Source of the DNA: Chitinophaga fulva
GTDB taxonomy: Bacteria; Bacteroidota; Bacteroidia; Chitinophagales; Chitinophagaceae
DNA length: 64,000 nucleotides
Reading direction: 5' to 3'
Assembly: GCF_012927205.1 (NCBI RefSeq)
Contig: NZ_JABBGC010000001.1
Span: forward strand, 2,294,810-2,358,809
Shown piece by piece: positions 44,438-52,161 of this stretch. The number at the start of each line of letters is the position of its first letter. Position 1 is the first letter of the stretch. Under the pieces are notes generated by a model that saw only the letters and a list, made by a program, of their open reading frames with translations, ran no database searches and was not told where the DNA came from. The translations under genes were made by a program, and so were the position numbers.

Positions 44438-44683
44438 GTAACAGATCAACTGTTACGCTACCTACTTCGCTGTTATTGGATGTTGTTCAAAGGTCAAACC
44501 TGCCTGTGGACTATGCCACGGTATAACCTGAATAACCAGCAATTTTATCAAGCCTACCTGTTTTCCTGCGATTGCAGCATGTCGTGGTCATTACTGTTAT
44601 GTCTGACTATGTGCAGAGGAAATCTTTAGCATTAATGGAGCATGAACGCCCATAGCAGGTTTACCTGCTGATGCCTCATGCTC
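44438..44683 (+). promoter_or_regulatory. Structured leader before the RND efflux operon
   Basis: The 383-base gap holds an interrupted palindrome GTAACAG-ATCAA-CTGTTAC (44438-44456) that looks like an operator. Further on is a two-stage hairpin in which GAGCATGA (44638-44645) pairs with TCATGCTC (44676-44683) and, inside it, AGCAGGT (44654-44660) with ACCTGCT (44663-44669). TATCTTAG at 44406-44413 is a one-mismatch -7 box. No regulator gene is adjacent. Function inferred. Confidence 0.4.
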
Positions 44684-44723
44684 ACGATTGGTACAATGAA
44701 GAACTGAATGTCAAAAGCCTTTT

Positions 44724-46058
44724 ATGAAAAGAGCATTTTACTTTTTGGCTGCTGCCTGTGGGATAATGTTATCGCCACCGCTGTATGCGCAGCAACCTGC
44801 TGATTCTGTTTTAACCAGCGCCACGCTGCAGGATTGTATCCGGTATGCACTAGGTCATCAGCCTGTGTTGAAACAATCACAGATCGATGAAGCCATCACC
44901 GACCGGACCGTCAAAAGCAAGCTGGCCGACTGGTACCCTCAGATCAACCTGGACTATAACATCCAGCATTACATGGAACTGCCCACCTCCATTTTTGGTG
45001 GTAATCCTACCAAAGTAGGCGTTGCCAACACTTCCAACGCCGGATTTGGGCTTAACCAGAACATCTTTACCCGCGACCTGCTGCTGGCCTCTAATACGGC
45101 CAAGGCTGTACGAAAACAAAGCAAACAGAACACCGTCCGCAATCAGATTGACGTGGTGGCCGATGTGAGCAAAGCGTATTACGACATCCTGCTGACCAGC
45201 CAGCAGATACAGGTATTGGATGAAGACATCATCCGGCTGGAACGCAGCCTTAAAGATGCCCGTAACCAGTATGAGAGTGGCACGGTAGACAAGATCGACT
45301 TTAAACGCGCTACCATCTCGCTGAACAATGCGCGTGCACAGCAGAAATCTGCCCGTGAGCTGCTCATCGCAAAACAAGTCTACCTGAAACAACTGATGGG
45401 CTATCCGGAAAGCGCCGGTAACGTACCGTTGGTATATGATACTGCACAGATGGTGCAGCTGGTGACAGGAGCCGATACCTCCCTTACCGCCAACTATCAG
45501 AACAGGATCGAATATCAACAGCTGCAAACACAACAGAGCCTGCAGAAAGCCAACCTGCAATACAATAAATGGAGCTTCCTGCCTTCTGTGTCAGCGTTTG
45601 TGAATTACAACTTCGTCTGGCAGAACCAGACCTTCAGCAAATTGTACAACACCGATTATCCCAACTCCCTGCTGGGACTGAAACTGTCGCTCCCTATTTT
45701 CCAGGGCGGCAAACGGATACATAATATCAAAATGGCCGAGCTGCAGCTACAGCGCGTTGACTGGGATTTCGCTACCCTGAAGAACCAGATCAACACACAG
45801 TATGCGCAGGCGATGGCTGCTTATAAAAGTAACCTGAACGACTTCAACACTTTGAAAGATAACGTGGCGATGGCACAGGATGTCTATAACATGCTGCAAC
45901 TGCAATACAAGGAAGGCATCAAGACATACCTGGACGTGCTGATTTCAGAAACAGACCTGCGCACAGCGCAGCTGAGTTATTACAACGCTATGTACCAGGT
46001 GCTGTCCAGCAAGATAGACCTGCAAAAAGCATTAGGAACCTTAACTGCTAATTATTAA
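44724..46058 (+). CDS. TolC-like outer-membrane efflux protein
   Basis: 444 aa. Signal peptide about 1-22 (ending YAQQ). Two repeats of the outer-membrane efflux protein family follow with long coiled helices; L.DCIRYALGHQPVLKQS at the start and YKEGIKTYLDVLISETDLRTAQ near the end are typical. It forms the trimeric outer-membrane exit duct. It ends exactly where the first possible start of the adaptor gene begins: one operon of duct, adaptor and pump. Confidence 0.93.
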   Translation: MKRAFYFLAAACGIMLSPPLYAQQPADSVLTSATLQDCIRYALGHQPVLKQSQIDEAITDRTVKSKLADWYPQINLDYNIQHYMELPTSIFGGNPTKVGVANTSNAGFGLNQNIFTRDLLLASNTAKAVRKQSKQNTVRNQIDVVADVSKAYYDILLTSQQIQVLDEDIIRLERSLKDARNQYESGTVDKIDFKRATISLNNARAQQKSARELLIAKQVYLKQLMGYPESAGNVPLVYDTAQMVQLVTGADTSLTANYQNRIEYQQLQTQQSLQKANLQYNKWSFLPSVSAFVNYNFVWQNQTFSKLYNTDYPNSLLGLKLSLPIFQGGKRIHNIKMAELQLQRVDWDFATLKNQINTQYAQAMAAYKSNLNDFNTLKDNVAMAQDVYNMLQLQYKEGIKTYLDVLISETDLRTAQLSYYNAMYQVLSSKIDLQKALGTLTANY

Positions 46059-46076
46059 ATGGTAACCGGATCGGAT

Positions 46077-47213
46077 ATGAAAAAAATGAACCACTTTGTC
46101 TTAATCAGCGCTACCGGCCTGTTGGGCTTCGCCGCCTGTAAAGGGCCTGCCCAGAAAGGAGCGCCAGCCATGCCCCCTACATCGGTTAATATTACGGAGG
46201 CATCCGAAGCGCCGGCCGTTTATTATGATAAATTCCCCGCTACCGTCACCGCACTGAACAATGTAGAGCTGCGTTCCCAGGTAGCAGGTTTTATCACCGG
46301 TATTTTCTTTAAGGATGGAGAAGTTGTGCAGCAGGGGAAACCTTTGTATGAAATAGACCGCCGCAAATATCAGGCTGCCTATCTTCAGGCAGAAGCCAAT
46401 ATCGCCAGCGCGAAGGCCAATTATAACAGGGCCAAAAAAGATGACGAACGTTACAAACGCCTCGCTGAACAGGATGCGGTAGCCCGTCAGATACTGGATA
46501 ATGCAGAAGCCACGCTGGAAACCACGCGCAGCGCGCTCGCCGCCGCAGAAGCCAATTTGGCCGCGGTGCGCACTGACCTGGACTATTCCCTCGTGAAAGC
46601 GCCGTTCACCGGCCGTATTGGTATTTCCCAGGTGAGGCTGGGCGCACAGGTTAGTCCTGGTAGCACCCTGCTGAATACCATTTCCAGTGAAAACCCGATC
46701 GCGGTGGATTTCGTGATCAACGAAACAGACCTTTCCCGCTTCGCTGCCATGCAGGGTAAAAGCATCAGCAGCGGTGATTCCACTTTCCGACTGCAACTGC
46801 CTGATGGCACTATGTACCAGCATGGCGGCCGTATACTGGCCATCGACCGTGGCGTGGACAACCAGACCGCTACCGTGAAAGTGAGGATTGAATTCACCAA
46901 CCCGGAGAATCAACTGAAAGATGGTATGAGCTGCGTATTACAGGTGCTCAACGAGCAATCCGGTCATCGCCTGCTGCTGCCGTACAAAGCTGTTACCGAA
47001 CAAATGGGTGAATACTTTGTGTTCGTAGCAAAAGATACCATCGCAGTACAGCAGAAAGTTCACCTCGGGCCTAAGATTGCTGATAAGATCGTGATCATGG
47101 ACGGTGTCCAGGTGGGCGACAAAGTGATCACAGAAGGTTTCCAGCGTCTGCGTGACAGCGGCCGGATACAGATAGGAATGCCACCCGCACAGGGCGCACC
47201 GCAGAAGAAATAG
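46077..47213 (+). CDS. RND efflux periplasmic adaptor (membrane fusion protein)
   Basis: 378 aa from ATG 46077; the ATG at 46059 directly after the tolC-like stop is an alternative. From 46077 the N-terminus is a lipoprotein signal (GLLGFAAC), as in MexA/AcrA. Barrel-sandwich halves flank a helical hairpin (LQAEANIASAKANYNRAKKDDERY), followed by DYSLVKAPFTGRIGIS, typical of the HlyD/AcrA family. It links the pump to the outer-membrane duct. Confidence 0.93.
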   Translation: MKKMNHFVLISATGLLGFAACKGPAQKGAPAMPPTSVNITEASEAPAVYYDKFPATVTALNNVELRSQVAGFITGIFFKDGEVVQQGKPLYEIDRRKYQAAYLQAEANIASAKANYNRAKKDDERYKRLAEQDAVARQILDNAEATLETTRSALAAAEANLAAVRTDLDYSLVKAPFTGRIGISQVRLGAQVSPGSTLLNTISSENPIAVDFVINETDLSRFAAMQGKSISSGDSTFRLQLPDGTMYQHGGRILAIDRGVDNQTATVKVRIEFTNPENQLKDGMSCVLQVLNEQSGHRLLLPYKAVTEQMGEYFVFVAKDTIAVQQKVHLGPKIADKIVIMDGVQVGDKVITEGFQRLRDSGRIQIGMPPAQGAPQKK

Positions 47214-47242
47214 TTTATTAGTAGAATCAACAGCAGAAACTC

Positions 47243-50200
47243 ATGATTGCAGATACTTTTATAAAAAGGCCGGTGACCGCAATAGTGATCTCTATTGTAC
47301 TGGTGCTGGTTGGGATACTGGCGATGATGAACCTGCCCATAGGGCAGTATCCTGAGATCTCGCCCCCTACCGTGCAGGTGACCGGTAACTATACCGGTGC
47401 TGACGCGCAAACGGTAGAACAAACGGTGGCCACGCCCGTGGAAGTGCAGGTAAACGGTACCCCCGGTATGACCTACATCTCCACCAACAATACGAGTAGT
47501 GGTCAGATGAGTATGACGGTCAACTTTGAAGTAGGTACCGATATCAACATCGCCGCTCTGGATGTGCAGAACCGTGTAGGTATTGCACAGCCTACCCTGC
47601 CACAGGAAGTACAGCGTTTAGGTCTCACCGTTAGAAAGCGTAACCCCAGCATCCTGATGCTGGTAGCGTTGTACTCACCTAAAGGCACACACGATATCAC
47701 CTTCCTCGACAACTATACCAACGTGTATGTAAAAGACGCGTTGCTGCGTGCGAAAGGTGTGGGTGATATCTTCACCCGTGCGGATGACTTCAGTATGCGT
47801 ATCTGGCTGAAGCCCGACAAGCTGGCACAGATGGGCGTTACCGCCGAAGACATCCGTGCAGCGCTGGCCGAACAGAACGCGCAGATCACCGCTGGTTCCG
47901 TAGGTGCGCCACCGCAACAGACAGGTCAGACTTTTGAATACAATATCTTCACCAAAGGCCGTCTGACTTCAGCGGAGGAATTTGGCAATATCATTGTCAA
48001 AACCCGCCCGAACGACGGTTCCCTGGTATATCTGAAAGATGTGGCCCGTATTCAGCTGGGTAAGTTCAACTACTCCGGTAACAACTTCGTAGATGGCAAA
48101 CGTGCCGCCTACCTCCTGGTATATCAGGCTCCCGGCAGCAACGCGCTGGAAACAGCCGCTAACGTAACAGAAGCGATGGAGCAGCTGAAGAAACAGTTCC
48201 CCAACGATGTGGATTACGTGGTACCGTTCGAATCAGTGTCTGTGGTGAAAGTGTCTATCGAAGAAGTGTTGCATACACTGGTAGAAGCCCTGATACTGGT
48301 AGTGATCGTGGTGTTCCTGTTCCTCCAGAGCTGGAGAGCTACCATCATCCCGATCCTGGCTATCCCGGTGTCTATCATCGCCACGTTTATCTTCTTCATC
48401 CCGCTGGGCTTTACCATCAATACCCTGACGCTGTTTGGTTTCGTACTGGCGATCGGTATTGTGGTGGATGATGCCATCGTGGTGGTGGAGGCGGTGCAGC
48501 ATAACATCGACCACGAGAAGATGTCGCCGAAAGAGGCCACCATACAGGCCATGAAAGAGATCTCCGGGCCGGTGATCGCCATCGCGCTGATCCTGGCGGC
48601 GGTATTTGTGCCGGTAGGATTTATCCCGGGCATCGTAGGACGTTTGTATCAGCAGTTCGCTATCACCATCGCCATCTCCGTATTGATCTCCGCTTTCGTG
48701 GCGTTGTCGCTCACGCCGGCGCTGTGTATGCTGCTGCTGAAGCCTATGCATCTCGATAAAGATTCCAAAGGCCTCAACAAGTTCTTCTATAAATTCAACC
48801 GCTGGTTTGGTCATACTACTTCCCGTTACTCTATGGGTGTAAAAAAGAGCATCCGGTATGCCCGTTTCGGCATCATCCTGCTGCTTTGCATCTTCGTAGG
48901 TACGGTGATGTTATTCAAAGCCAAACCGTCCGGCTTTATCCCTACAGAAGATGAAGGCCGTTTGATCATTACTTTCGACCTGCCGGAATCATCTTCCACA
49001 GAGCGTACAGTGGCCGTGATGAGCCAGATGATGAAAGACCTCGACGCCATGCCGGGTATCAATCACTATGCGGCGCTGGGTGGCCTGAATGCGGTGAACT
49101 TCTCCACCAAATCCAACAGTGCCACTATCTTCTGTTCCCTGAAGCCATGGAGCGAGCGTAAAGCAGATTCCCTTCAAATTTTCGGAATGGTAGCTGCCGT
49201 GCAGAAAAAACTCAGCAAATACAAGGAAGCCAATGTGGTGGTGATTCCGCCGCCGGCGATCCCTGGTCTGGGCCAGACTGCCGGTTTCTCCTTCGTATTG
49301 CAACAGCGCGGAAGCGGCGATATCAAAGCCTTTGAACGGGTGTTGCAGCAGTTTGTGGGCGCTGTTAACCAACGGCCGGAGATAGCACGTGCCTTCTCTT
49401 TCTTCACCGCACGTACGCCCGGTTATCAGCTGGACATAGACCGTGAAAAAGCGAAGAAAATGGGTGTGAAGATCTCCGATATTGCCACCGCTTTACAGAC
49501 TTATATGGGTAGTGCTTATATCAACGACTTCACCGTATATGGCCGTAACTTCCGTGTGGTAACACAGGCAGACTCCTCCTATCGCGGAGATATCAAGAAC
49601 CTTGGTCAGTTTTATGTGCGTAACAGTTCCGGCGCCATGGTGCCGCTGAGCGCGCTCACCTCTTACAAAGTGATCGAGAACGCGCCGGTGATCTCCCACT
49701 ATAACCTGTTCCGCTCCGCGGAAGTCAACGGTAACCCGGCTCCTGGCTATAGTAGCGGTGACGCTATCAAGGCCCTGAAAGAAGTGGCTGCCCAGGTATT
49801 GCCGGAAGGGTATGGTTATGAGTTCTCCGGTCTGAGCCGTGAGGAGATATTATCCGGTTCCAAAACCGTATATATCTTCGCGTTATCCATCATCTTCGTG
49901 TTCCTGTTCCTTGCAGCGCTGTATGAAAGCTGGTCGGTTCCGTTCTCCGTACTGCTGGCGGTACCTATCGGTGCGTTTGGAGCGATCACGGTACTCACGT
50001 TCCTGCCTAAACTGAGCAACAACGTATATGCGCAGATCGGTCTGATCACGCTCATCGGTCTGTCGGCTAAAAACGCCATCCTGATCGTAGAGTTTGCCAA
50101 AGAGCGTGTGGACAGAGGCATGGACCTGGTGACGGCCGCCGTGGAAGCTGCCAAGCTGCGTCTGCGCCCGATCATCATGACATCGCTGGCGTTCCTGCTC

Positions 50201-50419
50201 GGTATCATGCCGCTGGTATTATCTTCCGGCGCCGGCGCCGAAGCCCGTAAAACCATGGGCTGGACGGTACTGGGTGGTATGTTTACCGCTACCTTCCTCG
50301 CTATCTTCATTGTACCGGTGCTGTATGTAGTCATCACCCGACTGGCATATGGTAAAGAGAAACTGAAGAAAATGAAGGAGAACTACCAGGCAGTGCCTGA
50401 ACATGACATACAACTGTGA
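47243..50419 (+). CDS. RND multidrug efflux permease, HAE1 (AcrB/MexB) family
   Basis: 1058 aa, full length, twelve transmembrane helices in two halves with large periplasmic loops. FIKRPVTAIVIS starts the first helix. TM4 carries GIVVDDAIVVVEA, with the two Asp of the proton relay, and NPxxxG-like features are present in the pore loops. Drug/proton antiport of amphiphilic compounds is inferred from the family. The C-terminal stop (TGA 50417-50419) lies inside the start of a 49-nt gene-end repeat. Confidence 0.95.
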   Translation: MIADTFIKRPVTAIVISIVLVLVGILAMMNLPIGQYPEISPPTVQVTGNYTGADAQTVEQTVATPVEVQVNGTPGMTYISTNNTSSGQMSMTVNFEVGTDINIAALDVQNRVGIAQPTLPQEVQRLGLTVRKRNPSILMLVALYSPKGTHDITFLDNYTNVYVKDALLRAKGVGDIFTRADDFSMRIWLKPDKLAQMGVTAEDIRAALAEQNAQITAGSVGAPPQQTGQTFEYNIFTKGRLTSAEEFGNIIVKTRPNDGSLVYLKDVARIQLGKFNYSGNNFVDGKRAAYLLVYQAPGSNALETAANVTEAMEQLKKQFPNDVDYVVPFESVSVVKVSIEEVLHTLVEALILVVIVVFLFLQSWRATIIPILAIPVSIIATFIFFIPLGFTINTLTLFGFVLAIGIVVDDAIVVVEAVQHNIDHEKMSPKEATIQAMKEISGPVIAIALILAAVFVPVGFIPGIVGRLYQQFAITIAISVLISAFVALSLTPALCMLLLKPMHLDKDSKGLNKFFYKFNRWFGHTTSRYSMGVKKSIRYARFGIILLLCIFVGTVMLFKAKPSGFIPTEDEGRLIITFDLPESSSTERTVAVMSQMMKDLDAMPGINHYAALGGLNAVNFSTKSNSATIFCSLKPWSERKADSLQIFGMVAAVQKKLSKYKEANVVVIPPPAIPGLGQTAGFSFVLQQRGSGDIKAFERVLQQFVGAVNQRPEIARAFSFFTARTPGYQLDIDREKAKKMGVKISDIATALQTYMGSAYINDFTVYGRNFRVVTQADSSYRGDIKNLGQFYVRNSSGAMVPLSALTSYKVIENAPVISHYNLFRSAEVNGNPAPGYSSGDAIKALKEVAAQVLPEGYGYEFSGLSREEILSGSKTVYIFALSIIFVFLFLAALYESWSVPFSVLLAVPIGAFGAITVLTFLPKLSNNVYAQIGLITLIGLSAKNAILIVEFAKERVDRGMDLVTAAVEAAKLRLRPIIMTSLAFLLGIMPLVLSSGAGAEARKTMGWTVLGGMFTATFLAIFIVPVLYVVITRLAYGKEKLKKMKENYQAVPEHDIQL

Positions 50420-50460
50420 TGGCCATGATTATTGCTGATTCTCCTGATTCAGGGAGATCA
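50412..50460 (+). repeat. 49-nt gene-end repeat at the stop of the RND permease gene
   Basis: AACTGTGATGGCCATGATTA followed by TTGCTGATTCTCCTGATTC; the permease stop TGA is bases 6-8 of the element. It matches the inverted copy at 50582-50630 at 46 of 49 positions by eye. Confidence 0.9.
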
Positions 50461-50493
50461 AAGCGATTTTAAAAGTAGTAAGTGCATATAGTT

Positions 50494-50528
50494 GCCCCCA
50501 TTGATTTGATATCAATGGGGGCTTTTTT
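50494..50528. terminator. Terminator between the RND operon and the SdpI-like gene
   Basis: GCCCCCATTGAT (50494-50505) pairs with ATCAATGGGGGC (50511-50522), then T6. It lies midway between two inverted 49-nt repeats. Confidence 0.92.
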
Positions 50529-50581
50529 ATAGTTTTATTGGATGGCTATATTGATTGATTCTGTTTTGTTGATCTATCATG

Positions 50582-50630
50582 TGATCTTCGTGAATCAGGA
50601 GAATCAGCAACAATCATGGCCATCACAGTT
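50582..50630 (-). repeat. 49-nt gene-end repeat at the stop of the SdpI-like gene
   Basis: Minus strand AACTGTGATGGCCATGATTG and then TTGCTGATTCTCCTGATTC. Its first bases overlap the TAA stop (50631-50629) of the SdpI-like gene. Confidence 0.9.
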
Positions 50631-51015
50631 ACAGGTTGTCATTAATATCTCCCGGGGATTCAGGTTCTATTTGCTGGAGCCGCCATTCGGTATAACCGAC
50701 CATGTACATGGCGCCTGTTACCACCGAACCTACGGTGATGTACCAAAACCAGTCAGTCTGGCTGTCGAAGAAGAGCGCGCAGGCGAGACCAGTAGGTATC
50801 AGGATGATACCAATGCGCCTGGAAATATAAGCGGCGTGCTGATTGGCGGCCTGCCACATTTCAGGGCTGCGGGTGGCCAGGGCACTACGATAGCCGTACC
50901 ACGATTTGCTGCTTTTAGGAGGGTAGCGCCGGATAAAATACCCCATGAAGACGAAGATTATCCCAGCGAAAATAGCTGCATTACAGTAGGTAGAATGCAC
51001 GAAATTCATGAACAT
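50629..51015 (-). CDS. SdpI family membrane protein
   Basis: 128 aa, three to four hydrophobic segments (IFAGIIFVFMGYFI, IGIILIPTGLACALFF, WYITVGSVVTGAMYMV). The central motif GYRSALATRSPEMWQAANQHAA is characteristic of the SdpI/YhfL-like family, known from immunity to the SdpC toxin in Bacillus but widespread with no proven role elsewhere. A housekeeping role is as likely here. Ends on a 49-nt gene-end repeat. Confidence 0.82.
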   Translation of the reverse strand: MFMNFVHSTYCNAAIFAGIIFVFMGYFIRRYPPKSSKSWYGYRSALATRSPEMWQAANQHAAYISRRIGIILIPTGLACALFFDSQTDWFWYITVGSVVTGAMYMVGYTEWRLQQIEPESPGDINDNL

Positions 51016-51060
51016 GGGAGTGGGGTTTGGTTACTATAAGTTACGAAAAAAATACAGTTA

Positions 51061-51189
51061 TCAGAAATAGGCATTGGGATCATAGCCCAGAAAGGGGATA
51101 TTGTTGACTTCACACCATTCCCTGATTTCCAGCGGCGCATTCCTTAATGCCAGTACAAATTTTTCGATAGAAATATTTATAAGTAACAA
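51061..51189 (-). CDS. Possible small ORF (42 codons), TTG start
   Basis: Minus strand, from TTG 51189 to the stop at 51063-51061. The product (FVLALRNAPLEIREWCEVNN then IPFLGYDPNAYF) looks protein-like, with codon use like its neighbours. It fills an otherwise empty 213-base gap, but its start would overlap the terminator of the gene upstream. It may be a small gene or the C-terminal remnant of one. Confidence 0.3.
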   Translation of the reverse strand: MLLINISIEKFVLALRNAPLEIREWCEVNNIPFLGYDPNAYF

Positions 51190-51191
51190 AA

Positions 51192-51220
51192 AAAAGCTCC
51201 TGATATGCTCAGGAGCTTTT
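51192..51220 (-). terminator. Terminator after the pyocin-knob-like gene
   Basis: AAAAGCTCCTGA (51192-51203) and TCAGGAGCTTTT (51209-51220) form a 12-bp stem. It serves the minus-strand gene ending at 51229. Confidence 0.88.
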
Positions 51221-51228
51221 ATGGATAA

Positions 51229-52152
51229 TTAGTGTTTCAGTTGTTGTTTGATCGATTGCAGTTCCGTGCTCAATTGCCCTATGGCAGCCTGTTGGGATTG
51301 AATCGTCTTTTGCTGTTCAATCAGGTGAAGGGTTAATTCTTCTACTTTCTGTAACAGCTTTTTGTTCATTTCTCCCACATCCAGTCCGTCTGTTTCCACT
51401 TCTTTGGCAGAAGGTATATCCGGAAGGTGTTGATGTTGGGCGATATATTGTTCTACTGCTTGTAATGTAGGCAACGTATAGCCGGGACTGAAAACGTAAT
51501 CGGGCCAGTCTGTGATGGTCACCTTTACTTTTTTGGCTTTAATACCGCCACCTACGGTCAGTTTTTCCGTAGCAGACGCATCGATGCCCACGTTACCGCC
51601 GTTGGTAGCCAGCAGGATAGCACCGCCTGCCCTTTCGTTTGCCAGGGTGATATGGGGATTGCCTGCACTGCCATAACCAAACCAGCCGCTACGCTGCCCT
51701 GAAGCCTGTGAACTGGCATAGAAGGCCATATAGGCATGGTCCAGTGAGCCGGCATTCAGGAAGAGGCAGCCGCCACCTTTGGTAATGGAGACTTCTTTGT
51801 CTGTGCGTACGCGGCCATCAACATCTTCCATGATCAGTTTGCGCCACGTTTCCCAGTTAGCGCCTATGGCACCTTGCCGGTAGTAAATGCCGCCGTTATT
51901 GAAATTCAGCTGATGAGATTTATCGCCGGAGGCATCTCCCCAGGGCGCAAAGGTCATCATGCCGGAGAAACTACCGGTGCCGGGTACATTGACGGCGGCT
52001 CTGTCTTTAAAGTCAAAGCGCACCGTTCTGTTAAACTGAATCGGTACTTCATTGTCATTTCGGGTATCCTGAACGGCTACACTGGAAGCTACCTGGGCTT
52101 TGCCAGTTATGGCCATTAACAGGATGGGACAAAACAGGATGAGTTTTTTCAT
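51229..52152 (-). CDS. Secreted protein with pyocin-knob-like and tail-fibre-like C-terminal region
   Basis: 307 aa. Signal peptide (FCPILLMAITGKAQ). The mid-part GGIYYRQGAIGANWETWRKL resembles pyocin-knob/tail-fibre modules. The C-terminal TDWPDYVF..GYTLPTLQAVEQYI...HLPDIPSAKEV, followed by a coiled coil (LLQKVEELTLHLIEQQ), is a motif shared by many secreted Bacteroidota proteins that resemble phage tail-fibre/chaperone ends. A surface-adhesin role is plausible. Likely co-transcribed downstream of the AsmA gene (9 bases). Confidence 0.7.
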   Translation of the reverse strand: MKKLILFCPILLMAITGKAQVASSVAVQDTRNDNEVPIQFNRTVRFDFKDRAAVNVPGTGSFSGMMTFAPWGDASGDKSHQLNFNNGGIYYRQGAIGANWETWRKLIMEDVDGRVRTDKEVSITKGGGCLFLNAGSLDHAYMAFYASSQASGQRSGWFGYGSAGNPHITLANERAGGAILLATNGGNVGIDASATEKLTVGGGIKAKKVKVTITDWPDYVFSPGYTLPTLQAVEQYIAQHQHLPDIPSAKEVETDGLDVGEMNKKLLQKVEELTLHLIEQQKTIQSQQAAIGQLSTELQSIKQQLKH

Positions 52153-52161
52153 GGTATATTA

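Noticed and set aside
44480-44629. 49-codon ORF in the RND operon leader
   Set aside because: Cys-rich without a clear stalling motif; kept only as a remark within the leader finding, not annotated as a gene.
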